Shown here: piece by piece, positions 36,441 through 46,325 of the stretch
Numbering within the stretch: position 1 is the first letter of the stretch
Layout of the letters: each line of letters starts with the position of its first letter
From: Thermococcus alcaliphilus
GTDB lineage: Archaea > Methanobacteriota_B > Thermococci > Thermococcales > Thermococcaceae
DNA: 64,000 bases
Assembly: GCF_024054535.1 (NCBI RefSeq)
Contig: NZ_JAMXLV010000023.1
Span: forward strand, 1 to 64,000
Direction: 5' to 3'
The notes under the pieces: generated by a model
What the model saw: the letters and a program-made list of their open reading frames with translations, nothing else
Told to the model about the DNA's origin: nothing
Database searches by the model: none
Position numbers and translations under genes: made by a program

Positions 36441-37534
36441 AGGAGATGAGCCTTTACAAAAAGAGGCTGAAACTTGTTAGGGGAAAGGGAGTATACGTCT
36501 GGGACGAAGAGGGGAATAGATACCTTGACGCTATAGCAGGAATTGGTGTGGCAATACTAGGTCACTCAAACGAAAGGTTGGCAAGTATAATAGCAGAGCA
36601 GATGGAGAAGCTTGTGGTTGCAGGTCCAATGTTCAATCACGAGGAAAAAGAAGAAGCCCTCGAGGAGCTTTCAAGGTTTGTCAGTTTTGAGTATGCATAC
36701 TTCGGAAACTCCGGCACGGAAGCAGTTGAAGCGGCTTTGAAGTTTGCGCGCTTTTACACCGGCAAGAAAGAAATAATTGCGATGACGAAAGCATTTCACG
36801 GGAGGACATTTGGCTCTCTAAGTGCGACCTGGAAGAAAAAATATAGAGAAGGCTTTGGACCGCTCGTACCGGGGTTTAAACACATACCTTTCAACAACGT
36901 TGAAGCCGCAAAAGAAGCAATAACAAAAGAGACTGCTGCGGTGATAGTTGAGCCGATTCAAGGGGAAGGAGGTATTGTGCCGGCTAAAGAAGAATTTATT
37001 AAGACTTTGAGAGACCTAACAGAAGAAAATGATGCATTGCTTATAGTGGACGAAGTTCAAAGTGCTTTTAGAACCGGGAAGTTCCTTGCAATTGAGCACT
37101 ATAACGTCCAGCCCGATATGGTCACTATGGGTAAAGGACTTGCGAACGGCATCCCAATAGGAGTAACGCTGACTAACTTTGATGTGCCTAGAGGAAAGCA
37201 TGGCTCAACTTTCGGGGGAAATCCTCTGGCGTGTAAAGCAATGGCGACAACATTGAGAATCCTAAGGGAGGAGAAGCTCATAGAAAAGGCTTCAGAAAAG
37301 AGTATAACTGTGACTGGGGATAAAGTAATAATGACAAGGGGCAAGGGGTTAATGCTTGGAATTCTCTTGAGAGAGAGCGCGGGGAAATACGTAGAAATGC
37401 TTCAGGGAAAAGGCTTACTTGTAAACACTGCTGGAAGCAGAGTAATCAGGCTTTTGCCTCCATTAATAATCACAAAAGAGCAGATGCTCTGGGTTAAAGA
37501 GACCATAGAGGGTGCTTTGAATGGAAATCAGTGA
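36437..37534 (+). CDS. lysJ: LysJ, LysW-aminoadipate/ornithine aminotransferase
   Basis: A class III PLP aminotransferase of the ArgD family (365 residues). Signs are [16 protein letters not shown] (PLP phosphate), [29 protein letters not shown] with the pyridine-binding Asp, and the PLP lysine in [15 protein letters not shown]. The ATG at 36437 overlaps the lysZ stop and follows GGTGAT. A second ATG at 36446 is less likely. Confidence 0.93.
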   Translation: MKEMSLYKKRLKLVRGKGVYVWDEEGNRYLDAIAGIGVAILGHSNERLASIIAEQMEKLVVAGPMFNHEEKEEALEELSRFVSFEYAYFGNSGTEAVEAALKFARFYTGKKEIIAMTKAFHGRTFGSLSATWKKKYREGFGPLVPGFKHIPFNNVEAAKEAITKETAAVIVEPIQGEGGIVPAKEEFIKTLRDLTEENDALLIVDEVQSAFRTGKFLAIEHYNVQPDMVTMGKGLANGIPIGVTLTNFDVPRGKHGSTFGGNPLACKAMATTLRILREEKLIEKASEKSITVTGDKVIMTRGKGLMLGILLRESAGKYVEMLQGKGLLVNTAGSRVIRLLPPLIITKEQMLWVKETIEGALNGNQ

Positions 37535-38504
37535 AGAAGAAAAAATTGAATTCCTAAGAGAACTTGTGAGCATCTACAGCCCAAGCGGAGAAGAGGAAAA
37601 AGTTGCAAAATTTTTATTAGAGTCATTTGAAAGCTTCGGCGTCGAGGCGTACATTGACGAAGTGGGGAATGTTATAGCTGAAAAAAGTGGGAAGGGTAAG
37701 AGAATACTCTTGGCAGGACATATGGATACTGTTAGGGGGTATATCCCCATTAGAATAGAGGACAACTACCTATGGGGGAGGGGGAGCGTTGATGCTAAAG
37801 GTCCATTGGCGGCTTTCTTTTTTGCCTTTCTCGAAAGCGATGCAAATCTAATCTTTGCAGGTTTGGTGGACGAAGAGAGATACTCTCTCGGAGCTAAAAA
37901 TTTGGAAATTCCAAAGCCAGACTTCATAATTATCGGAGAACCCAGCGGATTTGAAGGTGTTACAATTGGATATAGGGGAAGTTTGACCATGAAGTTCGTT
38001 GAAAAAGTAGAGAAGTTCCATGGAAGTCTAAGCTCAAAAGGTGCCGCAGAAAAATTGATTGACACATGGCTGGAGCTTAGCAAGGACTTTGGCGAAGGCT
38101 TTGATAATCCCAGCGGGAGAATCTTGACGTTTAACGCTTACGAGAGGGATTTTGACTTTTATGGAGAGATGATTGTGAATATAAGAACACCACCTAATTA
38201 CGAGCCTTCAATTAAAGGTGAGATTCTGGATTTCGTACCTGCCTATGAGGTATCTCCTCGTAGTTTATTAGTCCGGGCTTTTGTTAGGGCCATACGAAAA
38301 AATGGTGCAAAGCCAAGATTGAAGAGAAAATTGGGGACGGCGGACATGAATATCCTTGCTCCTAAATTTGGAGTTGATGCCGTTGCCTATGGACCGGGAG
38401 ATTCAAGATTGGATCATACTCCTTACGAACGTTTGAACTTGGAGGAATACATAGCGAGCATAAAAATATTAGAAACAGCATTAGGGGAGCTAGCGAATAT
38501 CTAA
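37521..38504 (+). CDS. lysK: LysK, LysW-lysine/ornithine hydrolase
   Basis: An M20-family metallohydrolase (327 residues) that frees lysine or ornithine from LysW. Metal ligands are seen in [25 protein letters not shown] and [10 protein letters not shown]. The last gene of the cluster; its final 15 bases overlap, tail to tail, the last gene of the histidine operon. Confidence 0.92.
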   Translation: MEISEEEKIEFLRELVSIYSPSGEEEKVAKFLLESFESFGVEAYIDEVGNVIAEKSGKGKRILLAGHMDTVRGYIPIRIEDNYLWGRGSVDAKGPLAAFFFAFLESDANLIFAGLVDEERYSLGAKNLEIPKPDFIIIGEPSGFEGVTIGYRGSLTMKFVEKVEKFHGSLSSKGAAEKLIDTWLELSKDFGEGFDNPSGRILTFNAYERDFDFYGEMIVNIRTPPNYEPSIKGEILDFVPAYEVSPRSLLVRAFVRAIRKNGAKPRLKRKLGTADMNILAPKFGVDAVAYGPGDSRLDHTPYERLNLEEYIASIKILETALGELANI

Positions 38505-39215
38505 AAGCCTCTCTATAGCTTCATTTACATCTCTAACATCTTGTCCTACCATAAGAAAGTCAAAGTCTTTTCCATATGTTTTCTTGTAATTCTCTACTAA
38601 AAGGCCGTCGTTTACTGTGTCACCAATGTAAATTCCTTCTTCACCTTTTGGTAGATGCCATAGACTTCTTGGATCTGGTTTGGTGTAGAGCTCTCTTGTT
38701 ACAGCATTTTCAAAACGAAAATCGAGTATTGTCTCTGCTAACCTAAGCTCTAACGCACTTCTCCCTGTTACAACTCCAATCTTAAATCGCTCACTAGCTT
38801 TTTCTAAAAGTTCTTTCCTTACTATTGGTTTCTCCTTCTTCCAGAGCCCTTCAAACTCAAAGACTCTATTCTCATACATTTCACCGAGATAGAATGTGTT
38901 AAAAACTCTCTCGATGCTTTTTGGGTCTATCATAATTCCAAAAGTTTCTCTGACCCATTCTATGCCAGTTCCTGCTGGAAAGTCTTGCACGAATTTTCTT
39001 AGATCCCCGGTTAATGCACCGATTATTAGAGCTTCACTGACTTTAAAGTCGTCTCCAAAAGCTCCTTTTTTCCGGAGATTCCTTATTAACTCTAATTCTA
39101 CCTCAATGTTTTTTCCAAAAAATTTTAGGAAGTGCTCGGCAGTGAATTTAGTTGCTAAGTCGTAGCTTTCCCTCACATCAATTAAAACACCATCGATGTC
39201 AAATATTAGCCACAT
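38490..39215 (-). CDS. HAD-family phosphatase, likely histidinol-phosphate phosphatase
   Basis: A HAD hydrolase with motif [18 protein letters not shown], motif II VVTGRSALE, motif III KPDPRSLW and motif IV YIGDTVNDGLL, plus a helical cap between I and II. It is the last gene of a his operon that has every other enzyme but no histidinol-phosphate phosphatase (HisB here is only the dehydratase), so this step is its most likely job. That is inference from context; the HAD type sitting beside hisC is known in other archaea. I chose ATG at 39215; an in-frame TTG one codon upstream is also possible. Confidence 0.8.
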   Translation of the reverse strand: MWLIFDIDGVLIDVRESYDLATKFTAEHFLKFFGKNIEVELELIRNLRKKGAFGDDFKVSEALIIGALTGDLRKFVQDFPAGTGIEWVRETFGIMIDPKSIERVFNTFYLGEMYENRVFEFEGLWKKEKPIVRKELLEKASERFKIGVVTGRSALELRLAETILDFRFENAVTRELYTKPDPRSLWHLPKGEEGIYIGDTVNDGLLVENYKKTYGKDFDFLMVGQDVRDVNEAIERLLDIR

Positions 39216-40215
39216 CAAGGAACTCCTCCAGCGCTTTTATTAGCTCTTCATTCTCTTCCTTTCTACCCACGGTAACTCTTATGTGCCCCTGAAGTCTTCC
39301 CTCAAGTTTTCTTACTACAATCCCCCTTTCAAGCAAGAATTCGTAAGCATTAAGTCTCATCAAAAGGAAGTTCGCGTCGCTTGGATATGCATACTCCTTA
39401 AATTTTTTATAGAGTCTTTCGCGTTCTCTAACTATGTATTTTACTCTCTCTTCGATCACATTGTAATGATCCAGCATCACCATTGCTGCTATCATGCTTA
39501 AGGAGTTTACACCAAACGGTGGCTTTATTCTGTACAGTGCGTCAATAATTTCTGTATCGGCTAGCAGATAACCTAACCTTATTCCTGCCAGGCCAAAGGC
39601 CTTTGAAAAAGTCCGGAGGATTAGTAGATTATTGTACTCATCCAATAGATCGACGCAGTTTTCCTTTGAAAACTCTGCATACGCTTCATCTATAACAACG
39701 GGGGCTCCACTGTCGAGGACTTTCAAAATTTCTTCTCTTGGCTGACTGTTCCCAGTAGGATTGTTCGGGGAGGTTATGAAAATAATACTTGCTTTTTTGG
39801 CTTTTTTCGCGATCTCCTCGCCGTTTATTAGAAACTGTTCGTTGAGGGGTACCTCAACAATTGGAATCCCCTCCAGCTTTGCATAAAAGTAGTACATGCC
39901 GAATGTGGGAGGGGTAGTGATTATGTAATCCCCCTCAAAAATTTTTATTAAATAGTCCAAGAGTTCATCGCTCCCATTGCCTACAGCGACATTCCTCGGG
40001 CTGAGTCCATAAAATTCTGCAATTTTTTCTCTAAGGGGCATTGACGTTATGTGGGGATAGCGGTTAAAAGGAGTTTTTCTAAGCTTCTCGAAGATCTCAT
40101 CCTTTATTTCATCTGGTAGGTCAAATGGATTTTCATTTTTATCGAGCCAGATTCTGTAGTTTCCTTCAATCACTTTGTATGGTTTGAAAGTTTTAACCAT
40201 CTCTCTAATCTTCAT
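39199..40215 (-). CDS. hisC: Histidinol-phosphate aminotransferase
   Basis: A fold-type I PLP aminotransferase (338 residues) that converts imidazole-acetol phosphate and glutamate to histidinol phosphate. Seen: [50 protein letters not shown] and the PLP lysine in [22 protein letters not shown] at 40215 follows GAGGAGGCGTAGGAA. It overlaps hisIE by four bases. Confidence 0.94.
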   Translation of the reverse strand: MKIREMVKTFKPYKVIEGNYRIWLDKNENPFDLPDEIKDEIFEKLRKTPFNRYPHITSMPLREKIAEFYGLSPRNVAVGNGSDELLDYLIKIFEGDYIITTPPTFGMYYFYAKLEGIPIVEVPLNEQFLINGEEIAKKAKKASIIFITSPNNPTGNSQPREEILKVLDSGAPVVIDEAYAEFSKENCVDLLDEYNNLLILRTFSKAFGLAGIRLGYLLADTEIIDALYRIKPPFGVNSLSMIAAMVMLDHYNVIEERVKYIVRERERLYKKFKEYAYPSDANFLLMRLNAYEFLLERGIVVRKLEGRLQGHIRVTVGRKEENEELIKALEEFLDVANI

Positions 40216-40838
40216 TTCCTACGCCTCCTCAGCTCGTTCATCACTTCTCCCAAGCTTATTTCATTGTAGGCAAGTAAAACAAGTAAATGATAAAGTAAAT
40301 CGGCTGTTTCATAGATTATATTCTCTCTTTTATCGGCTACTAAAACTTCTATAGCCTCTTCCCCGAACTTTTTGTATATCTTCTCTTTTCCTTCTTTAAA
40401 TAACAAGGAAGTGTAGGATTTCTCTTTTGGAGCCTTCTTGCGTTCTTTTATGAGCTCCTCAAGTTCTCTTAGGATCGTGAGAGAATAATCTATCTCTTTC
40501 TCAGTTTTTTCGGGTTCACCAAGTTTACGATAGAAGCATGAGTAGTTCCCTGTGTGACATGCAACGCCAACTTGCTCAACAATTAAGAGTAAAGCATCGT
40601 TATCGCAGTCTATTCTTACCTCTCGTACTTTTTGAACGTTTCCGCTAATCTCACCTTTCATTCGAATCCTTTTCTGACTTCTTGAATAGTAGTGGGCGTA
40701 TCCTGTCTTAATTGTCTTTTCCAAGGCTTCTTTGTTCATATATGCTAATGTTAATACTTCTCCTTTAGTGTCTTGGACGATTACTGGGACAACGCCGTTG
40801 TTCTTTTTCCAATCAACTTTTTCGAGAAGTCTCTTCAT
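40212..40838 (-). CDS. hisIE: Bifunctional phosphoribosyl-AMP cyclohydrolase / phosphoribosyl-ATP pyrophosphatase
   Basis: A fusion of HisI (about 1-115) and HisE (about 120-208). HisI shows [34 protein letters not shown] and the metal site [13 protein letters not shown] with GVACHTG. HisE shows the acidic helical bundle [20 protein letters not shown] and [14 protein letters not shown]. Together they carry out steps two and three of histidine synthesis. Confidence 0.95.
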   Translation of the reverse strand: MKRLLEKVDWKKNNGVVPVIVQDTKGEVLTLAYMNKEALEKTIKTGYAHYYSRSQKRIRMKGEISGNVQKVREVRIDCDNDALLLIVEQVGVACHTGNYSCFYRKLGEPEKTEKEIDYSLTILRELEELIKERKKAPKEKSYTSLLFKEGKEKIYKKFGEEAIEVLVADKRENIIYETADLLYHLLVLLAYNEISLGEVMNELRRRRK

Positions 40839-40844
40839 TTTCCA

Positions 40845-41600
40845 TCACTCTAGTCTTATAGGAATGCCCTTTTTGGCAAGGTACTCTTTTAGTTCTCTAA
40901 CAGTGTATTTCTCATAGTGGAATATTGATGCGGCTAAAGCAGCACTTGCGCCGATTTTAAATGCCTCGTAAAAGTGCTCTGGTTTTCCTGCTCCACCAGA
41001 AGCGATAACAGGTATATCAACGGCATCAACAATGGCCTTAGTTAATGGAATGTCAAAGCCCTGTTGAGTCCCATCTGTGTCCATACTCGTGAGTAGGATT
41101 TCACCGGCCCCGAAATTTTCGACTTCCTTTGCCCACTTTATAGCATCAATTCCCCTCGGCTTTCTTCCACCGTGTGTGTGGACTTCCCAGTATTTACCGT
41201 TCCACTTTGCATCAATCGCTATAACTAAATTTGCAGAACCAACGATCCTTGCAGCCTCTTCTATGAGCATTGGGTTGTCAACAGCGGCAGTATTAAGAAA
41301 AACCTTATCTGCTCCATTTTTGATGATCTCCTTAATCTCATCGACGCTTTTAATTCCACCACCTACAGTAAAGGGAACATAAATTTCTTCAGCTATGCTC
41401 TTAACTAGCTCCAAAAGAATTTTCCTCTTTTCAAACGAAGCTGTAATATCCAAAAAGACTATCTCATCTATTCCCTCTTCTTCATACCTCTTGGCAAGTT
41501 CTATTGGATCGCCTGCATCCCTAATGTTCTTGAATTTTATCCCCTTGACAACTCTACCATTTTTTATATCTAATGCGGCTATAACTCTTTTAGCTAACAT
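40845..41600 (-). CDS. hisF: Imidazole glycerol phosphate synthase, cyclase subunit
   Basis: A TIM barrel of 251 residues that uses ammonia from HisH to form imidazole-glycerol phosphate and AICAR. Catalytic aspartates appear in IAALDIKNGRVVKG and LTSMDTDGTQQGFD; phosphate loops in FTVGGGIKS and VIASGGAGKPEHF. ATG at 41600 follows GGAGGCTTTAAA. Confidence 0.96.
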   Translation of the reverse strand: MLAKRVIAALDIKNGRVVKGIKFKNIRDAGDPIELAKRYEEEGIDEIVFLDITASFEKRKILLELVKSIAEEIYVPFTVGGGIKSVDEIKEIIKNGADKVFLNTAAVDNPMLIEEAARIVGSANLVIAIDAKWNGKYWEVHTHGGRKPRGIDAIKWAKEVENFGAGEILLTSMDTDGTQQGFDIPLTKAIVDAVDIPVIASGGAGKPEHFYEAFKIGASAALAASIFHYEKYTVRELKEYLAKKGIPIRLE

Positions 41601-42283
41601 TTTAAAGCCTCCAGCACCTCTTGTAATTTAATTTTGCCTTCATAAAGGGCCTTTCCGATAATTACGCCCGAAAATCCTGTGCCTTTAAGTTTCAAAATAT
41701 CATCTATGCTTGAAACCCCTCCAGCGTATATGAACTCTTCTTTCCCCCAAAATCGTTTTATGTTCCCTATCCCAGTTAAAGTGCCGTCTTTTTCAGTCGC
41801 TGTGTAGATAAATCTGTCAATGTAATCCTTGAGCATCTCATACGCTTCTTCGACTTTTAATGAACTCTCCTCCACCCATCCCTTCAAAACGATTTTTCCA
41901 CCTCTTGCGTCTAAACTAACGGTTATACCATCGAAATCTCGAACTACTTTTTCCAAAAATTCCGTGTCAAAGGCTTTAGTGCCGATTATAACGTTCTCAA
42001 CTCCAATCTTGTAAGCTTTTGCAATGCTTTCATAACTCCTGAAGCCGCCTCCAATTTGAACTTTCATACCGGTTTTATCTATTATTTCCTTAACAACGTC
42101 GAGATTTTGTGGGTTCCCTGTAAAAGCCCCATCTAAGTCGACAATATGTATTTTGTCAACATAATTCGCAAATCTTTCGGCAATCTCTACGGGATTGCCA
42201 TAAACTTTTACATTCTCCTTTCTTCCTTTGTAAAGGCGGACGGCCTTTCCGCTCATGATGTCAATAGCAGGGTATACCTCCAT
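41594..42283 (-). CDS. hisA: HisA, ProFAR isomerase
   Basis: A half-barrel-duplicated TIM protein of 229 residues that isomerises ProFAR to PRFAR. It begins VYPAIDIMSGKAVRLYKG with the catalytic Asp and carries IVDLDGAFTG, VQIGGGFRS and FIYTATEKDGTLTG with the second catalytic Asp/Thr region. It overlaps hisF by seven bases. Confidence 0.95.
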   Translation of the reverse strand: MEVYPAIDIMSGKAVRLYKGRKENVKVYGNPVEIAERFANYVDKIHIVDLDGAFTGNPQNLDVVKEIIDKTGMKVQIGGGFRSYESIAKAYKIGVENVIIGTKAFDTEFLEKVVRDFDGITVSLDARGGKIVLKGWVEESSLKVEEAYEMLKDYIDRFIYTATEKDGTLTGIGNIKRFWGKEEFIYAGGVSSIDDILKLKGTGFSGVIIGKALYEGKIKLQEVLEALKC

Positions 42284-42284
42284 A

Positions 42285-42872
42285 TCAAAGCCTCCTGAAG
42301 TTTCTCAAAAGCTTTAGGCCAACTTTGCCTGATTTCTCTGGATGGAACTGAACACCAAAGACGTTATCTCTCCAGACTGCTGATGGGAAAACTATCTCCC
42401 TTCCTTTCGATTGATAATCTGTAACGCCGGTAACTATGTCTCTGTTCTCGGGATTTGCATAGTAAGAGTGGACAAAGTAAAAGTAAGCTCCATCCTTTAT
42501 TCCCTCAAACAGGGGACAATCTTTTTTCTGCCACACCTGGTTCCAGCCGATGTGCGGTGTTCTAACTCCTCTAAACCTCACAATGTTACCTTTGAATATC
42601 CCCAACCCCTTTCCTTCACTCTCTTCGCTCCACTCAAAGAGTAACTGGAGTCCAAGACATATCCCGAGGAATGGCTTCCCTTCGTTTATACCATCTATGA
42701 TAGCTCCCCGTAGTGGCTCAAGCTTCTCCATCACTGCTCCAAAATTTCCAACACCGGGGAGGACTATTTTCTCGGCCTTCTCTATCTCGTAGGGATCGTT
42801 TGTTATTTTCCCACCCAAGGCCTTTCTCACGTTGGCTAAGTTTCCTATGCCAAGATCAATTATTGTTATCGT
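42285..42872 (-). CDS. hisH: Imidazole glycerol phosphate synthase, glutaminase subunit (non-canonical start)
   Basis: A class I glutamine amidotransferase partner of HisF: VLPGVGNFGAVMEKL, the nucleophile in PFLGICLGLQLLFEWSEE, and the catalytic His-Glu in VFGVQFHPEKSGKVG. The conserved N-terminal strand ([15 protein letters not shown]) is in frame upstream of the first normal start, a GTG at 42830. Aligned with relatives that begin M-I-x-V-V-D-L-G-I-G-N, the start Met falls on ACG at 42872. The GGGGTG site upstream supports this position. The frame contains no ATG, GTG or TTG there. The coordinates use the ACG. Confidence 0.85.
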   Translation of the reverse strand, partial: TITIIDLGIGNLANVRKALGGKITNDPYEIEKAEKIVLPGVGNFGAVMEKLEPLRGAIIDGINEGKPFLGICLGLQLLFEWSEESEGKGLGIFKGNIVRFRGVRTPHIGWNQVWQKKDCPLFEGIKDGAYFYFVHSYYANPENRDIVTGVTDYQSKGREIVFPSAVWRDNVFGVQFHPEKSGKVGLKLLRNFRRL

Positions 42873-43402
42873 CTTAACACCCCTTTTGTGCTCTTTAAGC
42901 GCTTGCTCTGACTCAGGGCCTGCTTTAGAGCAACTCCCAGTCCCTTAAAGGTCGCTTCTATTATATGGTGGGCATTAATTCCGCTCAATTGCTTCACATG
43001 TATTGTGGCACCAAGAGTCCTCGCTAGGGCCCAAAGAAACTCCCTCACTAAGGTTAGCTCAAAGCCCTCTTCATTTTCCTTGAGATCAAGTTCAAGATTG
43101 AGGTATGGTCTTGAAATATCAACTGCAATGAGAACTAATGCATCATCCATTGGCATTATTGCGTTCCCAAAGCGTGTTATCTTTTTGTTTCTGATCTTCT
43201 CTCTAAGTTCTTCCCCCAACACTATGCCTAAATCCTCCCACAAGTGGTGTCTTAAATCATAAGTGGCCCTGATGTTGACGTTCTCTTCCATGTAAAAGAA
43301 TAAAGCGGTGAGGAGGTGGTCGAATACCCTGTCTCCAGTGTTTATGCTTCCTTCAATGCCAATCTCTACGGTTATGTCAGTTTCTCGTGTTTTTCGTTTC
43401 AT
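42866..43402 (-). CDS. hisB: Imidazoleglycerol-phosphate dehydratase
   Basis: A monofunctional dehydratase of 178 residues. Metal-binding motifs are [46 protein letters not shown] and [15 protein letters not shown]. No phosphatase domain is attached, so histidinol-phosphate dephosphorylation must be done by another gene. ATG at 43402 follows GAGGTAAGAAA. Confidence 0.95.
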   Translation of the reverse strand: MKRKTRETDITVEIGIEGSINTGDRVFDHLLTALFFYMEENVNIRATYDLRHHLWEDLGIVLGEELREKIRNKKITRFGNAIMPMDDALVLIAVDISRPYLNLELDLKENEEGFELTLVREFLWALARTLGATIHVKQLSGINAHHIIEATFKGLGVALKQALSQSKRLKSTKGVLRR

Positions 43403-44532
43403 TTTCTTACCTCCATTGATTTCTTGTGCATTTCAAGGCCCTCAATTTCAGCTAGACGAATTCCCAAGTATCTCTCCCTCAAGAACTCCTCTCTGCTGAC
43501 GTATGCTAAGCTAATCTTTTTCATGAAATCCATCACTGTTAAAACTCCACTAAACCTTGCTGTTCCTCCAGTTGGTAAGACGTGGTTAACTCCAAGGAAA
43601 TAATCTGCTGCCGGCACGGGGGTGTATTCTCCCAAATATATGGCTCCCGCATTTTCTATCAGCTCTACCAGCTTCATAGGCTCCTTTGTGAGTATCTCTA
43701 AGTGCTCTGGAGCTATTTCGTTGGCTTTTTTGGCGCATTCTTCTAGGCTCTCACATAGAACAACTTCAATTCCTTCCACATTACAGTATTCTGCGAGCTC
43801 TTTTGAAGTTGTCAAAAGCCAGGCTTTCGAGTCTTTTCCGTGTTCAAGTTGGGAAAGTAGATCATACAACACATACTCTTTCTTTGCGGTTTCGTCTGCT
43901 ATGACAGCTATTTCCGATGGCCCAGCTAAGCTATCTATCCCTACAATACCAAAAACTTGCCTCTTTGCTTCATTTACGAACTTGTTGCCCGGACCGAAGA
44001 TTTTATCTACCTTCTTCATGCCGATTCCATAAGCCATTGCCCCAATCGCTTGAATGCCTCCAAGCTTGTAAACCTCTTTAATATCAAGAATCTCTGCGAT
44101 GTATAGCACATAAGGATCAACTTTGCCATCTTTAGGCGGTGTTGTAACGACTATCTCTTTAACTCCGGCTATCTTTGCCGGCACACCAATCATCATAAGC
44201 GTTGAAGGTAATGGCTTTCCTCCTGGAACATAGATTCCTATTCTCCTGATAGGTCTATAAATTATCCCGTAAATTGATGCATTTCTTATGTAAAGCTCGT
44301 CCTTTTCTTTTTGTCTTGCGTGATACTCCCAAATTCTTTCTATTATGCGCTTAATGATCTCTTTATCCCTCTCTGGAATTTGCTTTTCTGCCTCGTCAAA
44401 TTCCTCTTCACTTACACGAAATTCTCCATCGTATCCATCGAACTTTTTTGAATATTCTCTAACAGCTTCAACGCCTCTTTCCCTGATATCTCTTAAGATC
44501 TCGGCTACGTAGCTTTCTAATTCAAGATCCAT
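43399..44532 (-). CDS. hisD: Histidinol dehydrogenase
   Basis: A zinc and NAD enzyme of 377 residues that oxidises histidinol to histidine in two steps. Family blocks include [49 protein letters not shown] and [12 protein letters not shown]; the metal and catalytic residues lie in [11 protein letters not shown] and [19 protein letters not shown]. It overlaps hisG by 11 bases and has GGAGGTCATTAAAA before its ATG. Confidence 0.95.
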   Translation of the reverse strand: MDLELESYVAEILRDIRERGVEAVREYSKKFDGYDGEFRVSEEEFDEAEKQIPERDKEIIKRIIERIWEYHARQKEKDELYIRNASIYGIIYRPIRRIGIYVPGGKPLPSTLMMIGVPAKIAGVKEIVVTTPPKDGKVDPYVLYIAEILDIKEVYKLGGIQAIGAMAYGIGMKKVDKIFGPGNKFVNEAKRQVFGIVGIDSLAGPSEIAVIADETAKKEYVLYDLLSQLEHGKDSKAWLLTTSKELAEYCNVEGIEVVLCESLEECAKKANEIAPEHLEILTKEPMKLVELIENAGAIYLGEYTPVPAADYFLGVNHVLPTGGTARFSGVLTVMDFMKKISLAYVSREEFLRERYLGIRLAEIEGLEMHKKSMEVRK

Positions 44533-45139
44533 TTTTAATGACCTCCTTAATTTTTAAAACAAGCTTGTTAACCTCCTCAAACTTTGTTTTTTGTGATATT
44601 CTGTTAACCAAAAGGAGAGCAGAAACATCCATAATCTTCTCTATCTCGATCAGGTTATTTGCTTTCAATGTATTGCCTGTCTCAACAATATCAACAATAG
44701 CATCTGCAATCCCGATTCTTGGGGCGAGCTCAATACTTCCGTGGAGCTTTATCACTTCGACTTCAATTCCTTTTTTCTCGAAGAATCTTTTCGTGAGATT
44801 TGGGTATTTGGTGGCGATTCTGAACCCGTCCATTTCCTCAACATCAACTACGTTGTCTTTAGGCATTGCCAAACTTAAGCGACACTTTCCAAAAGGTAGT
44901 TCAAGTGGAACGAGCACGTCACTTCCCCTCTCTTCAACCACGTCGCTTCCAGCTATACCTACATCTATCCCATGTTCCACATATACTGGAACATCGAAAG
45001 ATCTAGCTAAAAGAAGTTCATATCCGCCATTTTTTACTATTAGTTCTCTGTTTTTTGGTGTTTCTAGTCTAATTCCGGCTTTTTTCAAAATTTCAAGTGA
45101 ACCACTAAGCAATCGGCCTTTAGGAAGAACAAATCTCAT
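44522..45139 (-). CDS. hisG: ATP phosphoribosyltransferase, short catalytic form
   Basis: Catalyses the first, committed step of histidine synthesis. At 205 residues it lacks the C-terminal regulatory domain of long HisG and so needs HisZ, which is encoded just upstream. Seen: [34 protein letters not shown] and the PRPP loop [22 protein letters not shown] at 45139 follows GGAGGTGGAAGA. Confidence 0.95.
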   Translation of the reverse strand: MRFVLPKGRLLSGSLEILKKAGIRLETPKNRELIVKNGGYELLLARSFDVPVYVEHGIDVGIAGSDVVEERGSDVLVPLELPFGKCRLSLAMPKDNVVDVEEMDGFRIATKYPNLTKRFFEKKGIEVEVIKLHGSIELAPRIGIADAIVDIVETGNTLKANNLIEIEKIMDVSALLLVNRISQKTKFEEVNKLVLKIKEVIKNGS

Positions 45140-46026
45140 TCTTCCACCTCCACTGGGACGCCAAGCTTAACGAGCCTTCTTGCAAGTCTGTACGCTTTCT
45201 GGAGATCTCCACCAATCTTTTTTCTGCTCTTCTCGAGTTTCCCTCCGGCAAGTTTTGAAAGCGCGCTCAGGTCAAAAGCAAATCCAAAGGCACTAGTTCC
45301 TTTGAAGATGTACTCTCCTCCCCCACCTAGGGGCTTGCCGAGCTTAGATGAATAAACTTCAAAGATTATGTCGCTGTAGTAGGGTAGAGGTCTTATTGTT
45401 CCGAAGTCTATGAAGATCCTTTCATCGTCAATTATCTCGATGATTTTGTTGAGCTTCTCATATTCGCAACTTTTTCCTCTGAAATTAAATAAACGCCAGA
45501 GTTCTTCTTTTTTCTTCTTGTTTATGGGGAGTTTTTCAATGATTTCAAAATTTCTACTTGTTAGGGCCTTGAATACTTCTGTTTCAAATTCTTCAATCCC
45601 TTTAATGGCATTCTTCCACATTCCCAAACTGCCAACATCAATGTAAAAATCTTCAATCCCGAGTGCTTCGAGGGATGTTATAACCGTTAGCAGAACCTCC
45701 ACCGCCATTTTTGTGATGTCTCCTCCAATGTACTCAACACCGGCCTGCCATTCCCCTTTAACGCCTCCATCTAGAACCTCGCTGATGTAATAAAGCTTAA
45801 GCTTTTTGGGAGCTTTCAGATTCACCAGAATCTGCGACGTCAAATCGGGTTTTATAATGTAAAATTCATTGTTGTATGAGAACTTTGTGCCTTTCCTGAG
45901 TTCTCTATTGAATTCCTCTATTGTTGGCAGGAATATCTCCTTATACCCCCAAAGCTCAAATGTCCTCCTTAAATACTTGGCAATATTCGCTAGTCTCTCT
46001 GATTCGGAAAATATATCCTTCCTCAC
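45136..46026 (-). CDS. hisZ: ATP phosphoribosyltransferase regulatory subunit HisZ
   Basis: A histidyl-tRNA-synthetase paralogue (296 residues) that activates short HisG and confers feedback inhibition. It keeps the HisRS motif 1-2 region ([21 protein letters not shown]) and a later [19 protein letters not shown], but has no anticodon domain. It starts with GTG at 46026, with GGAGGGG upstream. It is the first enzyme gene of the operon, behind a leader ORF ending in three His codons, and its ribosome site can pair with upstream sequence (46077-46082). Confidence 0.9.
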   Translation of the reverse strand: MRKDIFSESERLANIAKYLRRTFELWGYKEIFLPTIEEFNRELRKGTKFSYNNEFYIIKPDLTSQILVNLKAPKKLKLYYISEVLDGGVKGEWQAGVEYIGGDITKMAVEVLLTVITSLEALGIEDFYIDVGSLGMWKNAIKGIEEFETEVFKALTSRNFEIIEKLPINKKKKEELWRLFNFRGKSCEYEKLNKIIEIIDDERIFIDFGTIRPLPYYSDIIFEVYSSKLGKPLGGGGEYIFKGTSAFGFAFDLSALSKLAGGKLEKSRKKIGGDLQKAYRLARRLVKLGVPVEVEE

Positions 46027-46034
46027 AATAGCCC

Positions 46035-46082
46035 CTCCAAAAGCTTTTGGTTTAAAATCTCTTCAGCTAATTGATATTGGAG
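46035..46082 (-). promoter_or_regulatory. Alternative pairing region over the hisZ ribosome site
   Basis: On the minus strand CTCCAA (46082-46077) can pair with TTGGAG (46040-46035), which overlaps the hisZ Shine-Dalgarno GGAGGGG. The perfect palindrome CCAAAAG-CTTTTGG (46050-46037) competes for the same bases. A TGGA just after the leader ORF could instead take up the TCCA. Such mutually exclusive pairs resemble leader-peptide attenuation at the translation level. This is read by eye; no folding was computed. Confidence 0.45.
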
Positions 46083-46101
46083 TACACACTTTCCAGAATA
46101 G

Positions 46102-46206
46102 TCAATGATGATGGTAGTAAGTCACCAGAACAGCAATAGAAGATACACTCTCCCAGGGTTGTATCATTTTTTCACTTTTGGTTCTTAATATCTCTAAGCT
46201 CTTCAT
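46102..46206 (-). CDS. Candidate histidine-operon leader peptide (34 aa, ends YYHHH)
   Basis: An ORF of 34 codons lies between the his promoter and hisZ. It starts ATG at 46206 behind GGTGGT with a five-base spacer and ends TAC TAC CAT CAT CAT TGA, so the peptide closes with Tyr-Tyr-His-His-His. The first ten residues read MKSLEILRTK and the middle contains MIQPWESVSS. Three adjacent His codons at the end of a short ORF in a his leader resemble the bacterial his attenuator, whose ribosome stalls when His-tRNA is scarce. The strong ribosome site and TATA box support translation. The regulatory role is inferred. Confidence 0.7.
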   Translation of the reverse strand: MKSLEILRTKSEKMIQPWESVSSIAVLVTYYHHH

Positions 46207-46238
46207 TTTTTACCACCTTGATTGCTGATATTTTCATG

Positions 46239-46250
46239 CTTTATAAATCT
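46239..46250 (-). promoter_or_regulatory. TATA box of the his operon
   Basis: Minus-strand AGATTTATAAAG. Transcription would begin near 46220, just ahead of the GGTGGT site of the leader ORF. The transcript then has about 190 bases before hisZ. Confidence 0.6.
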
Positions 46251-46325
46251 TATGGCGAAAAACTTTCGGTGCTATCAAGAGAAAGATTAAATCCTCGGAA
46301 ACACAATTGAACTATGGTGGTGAAG

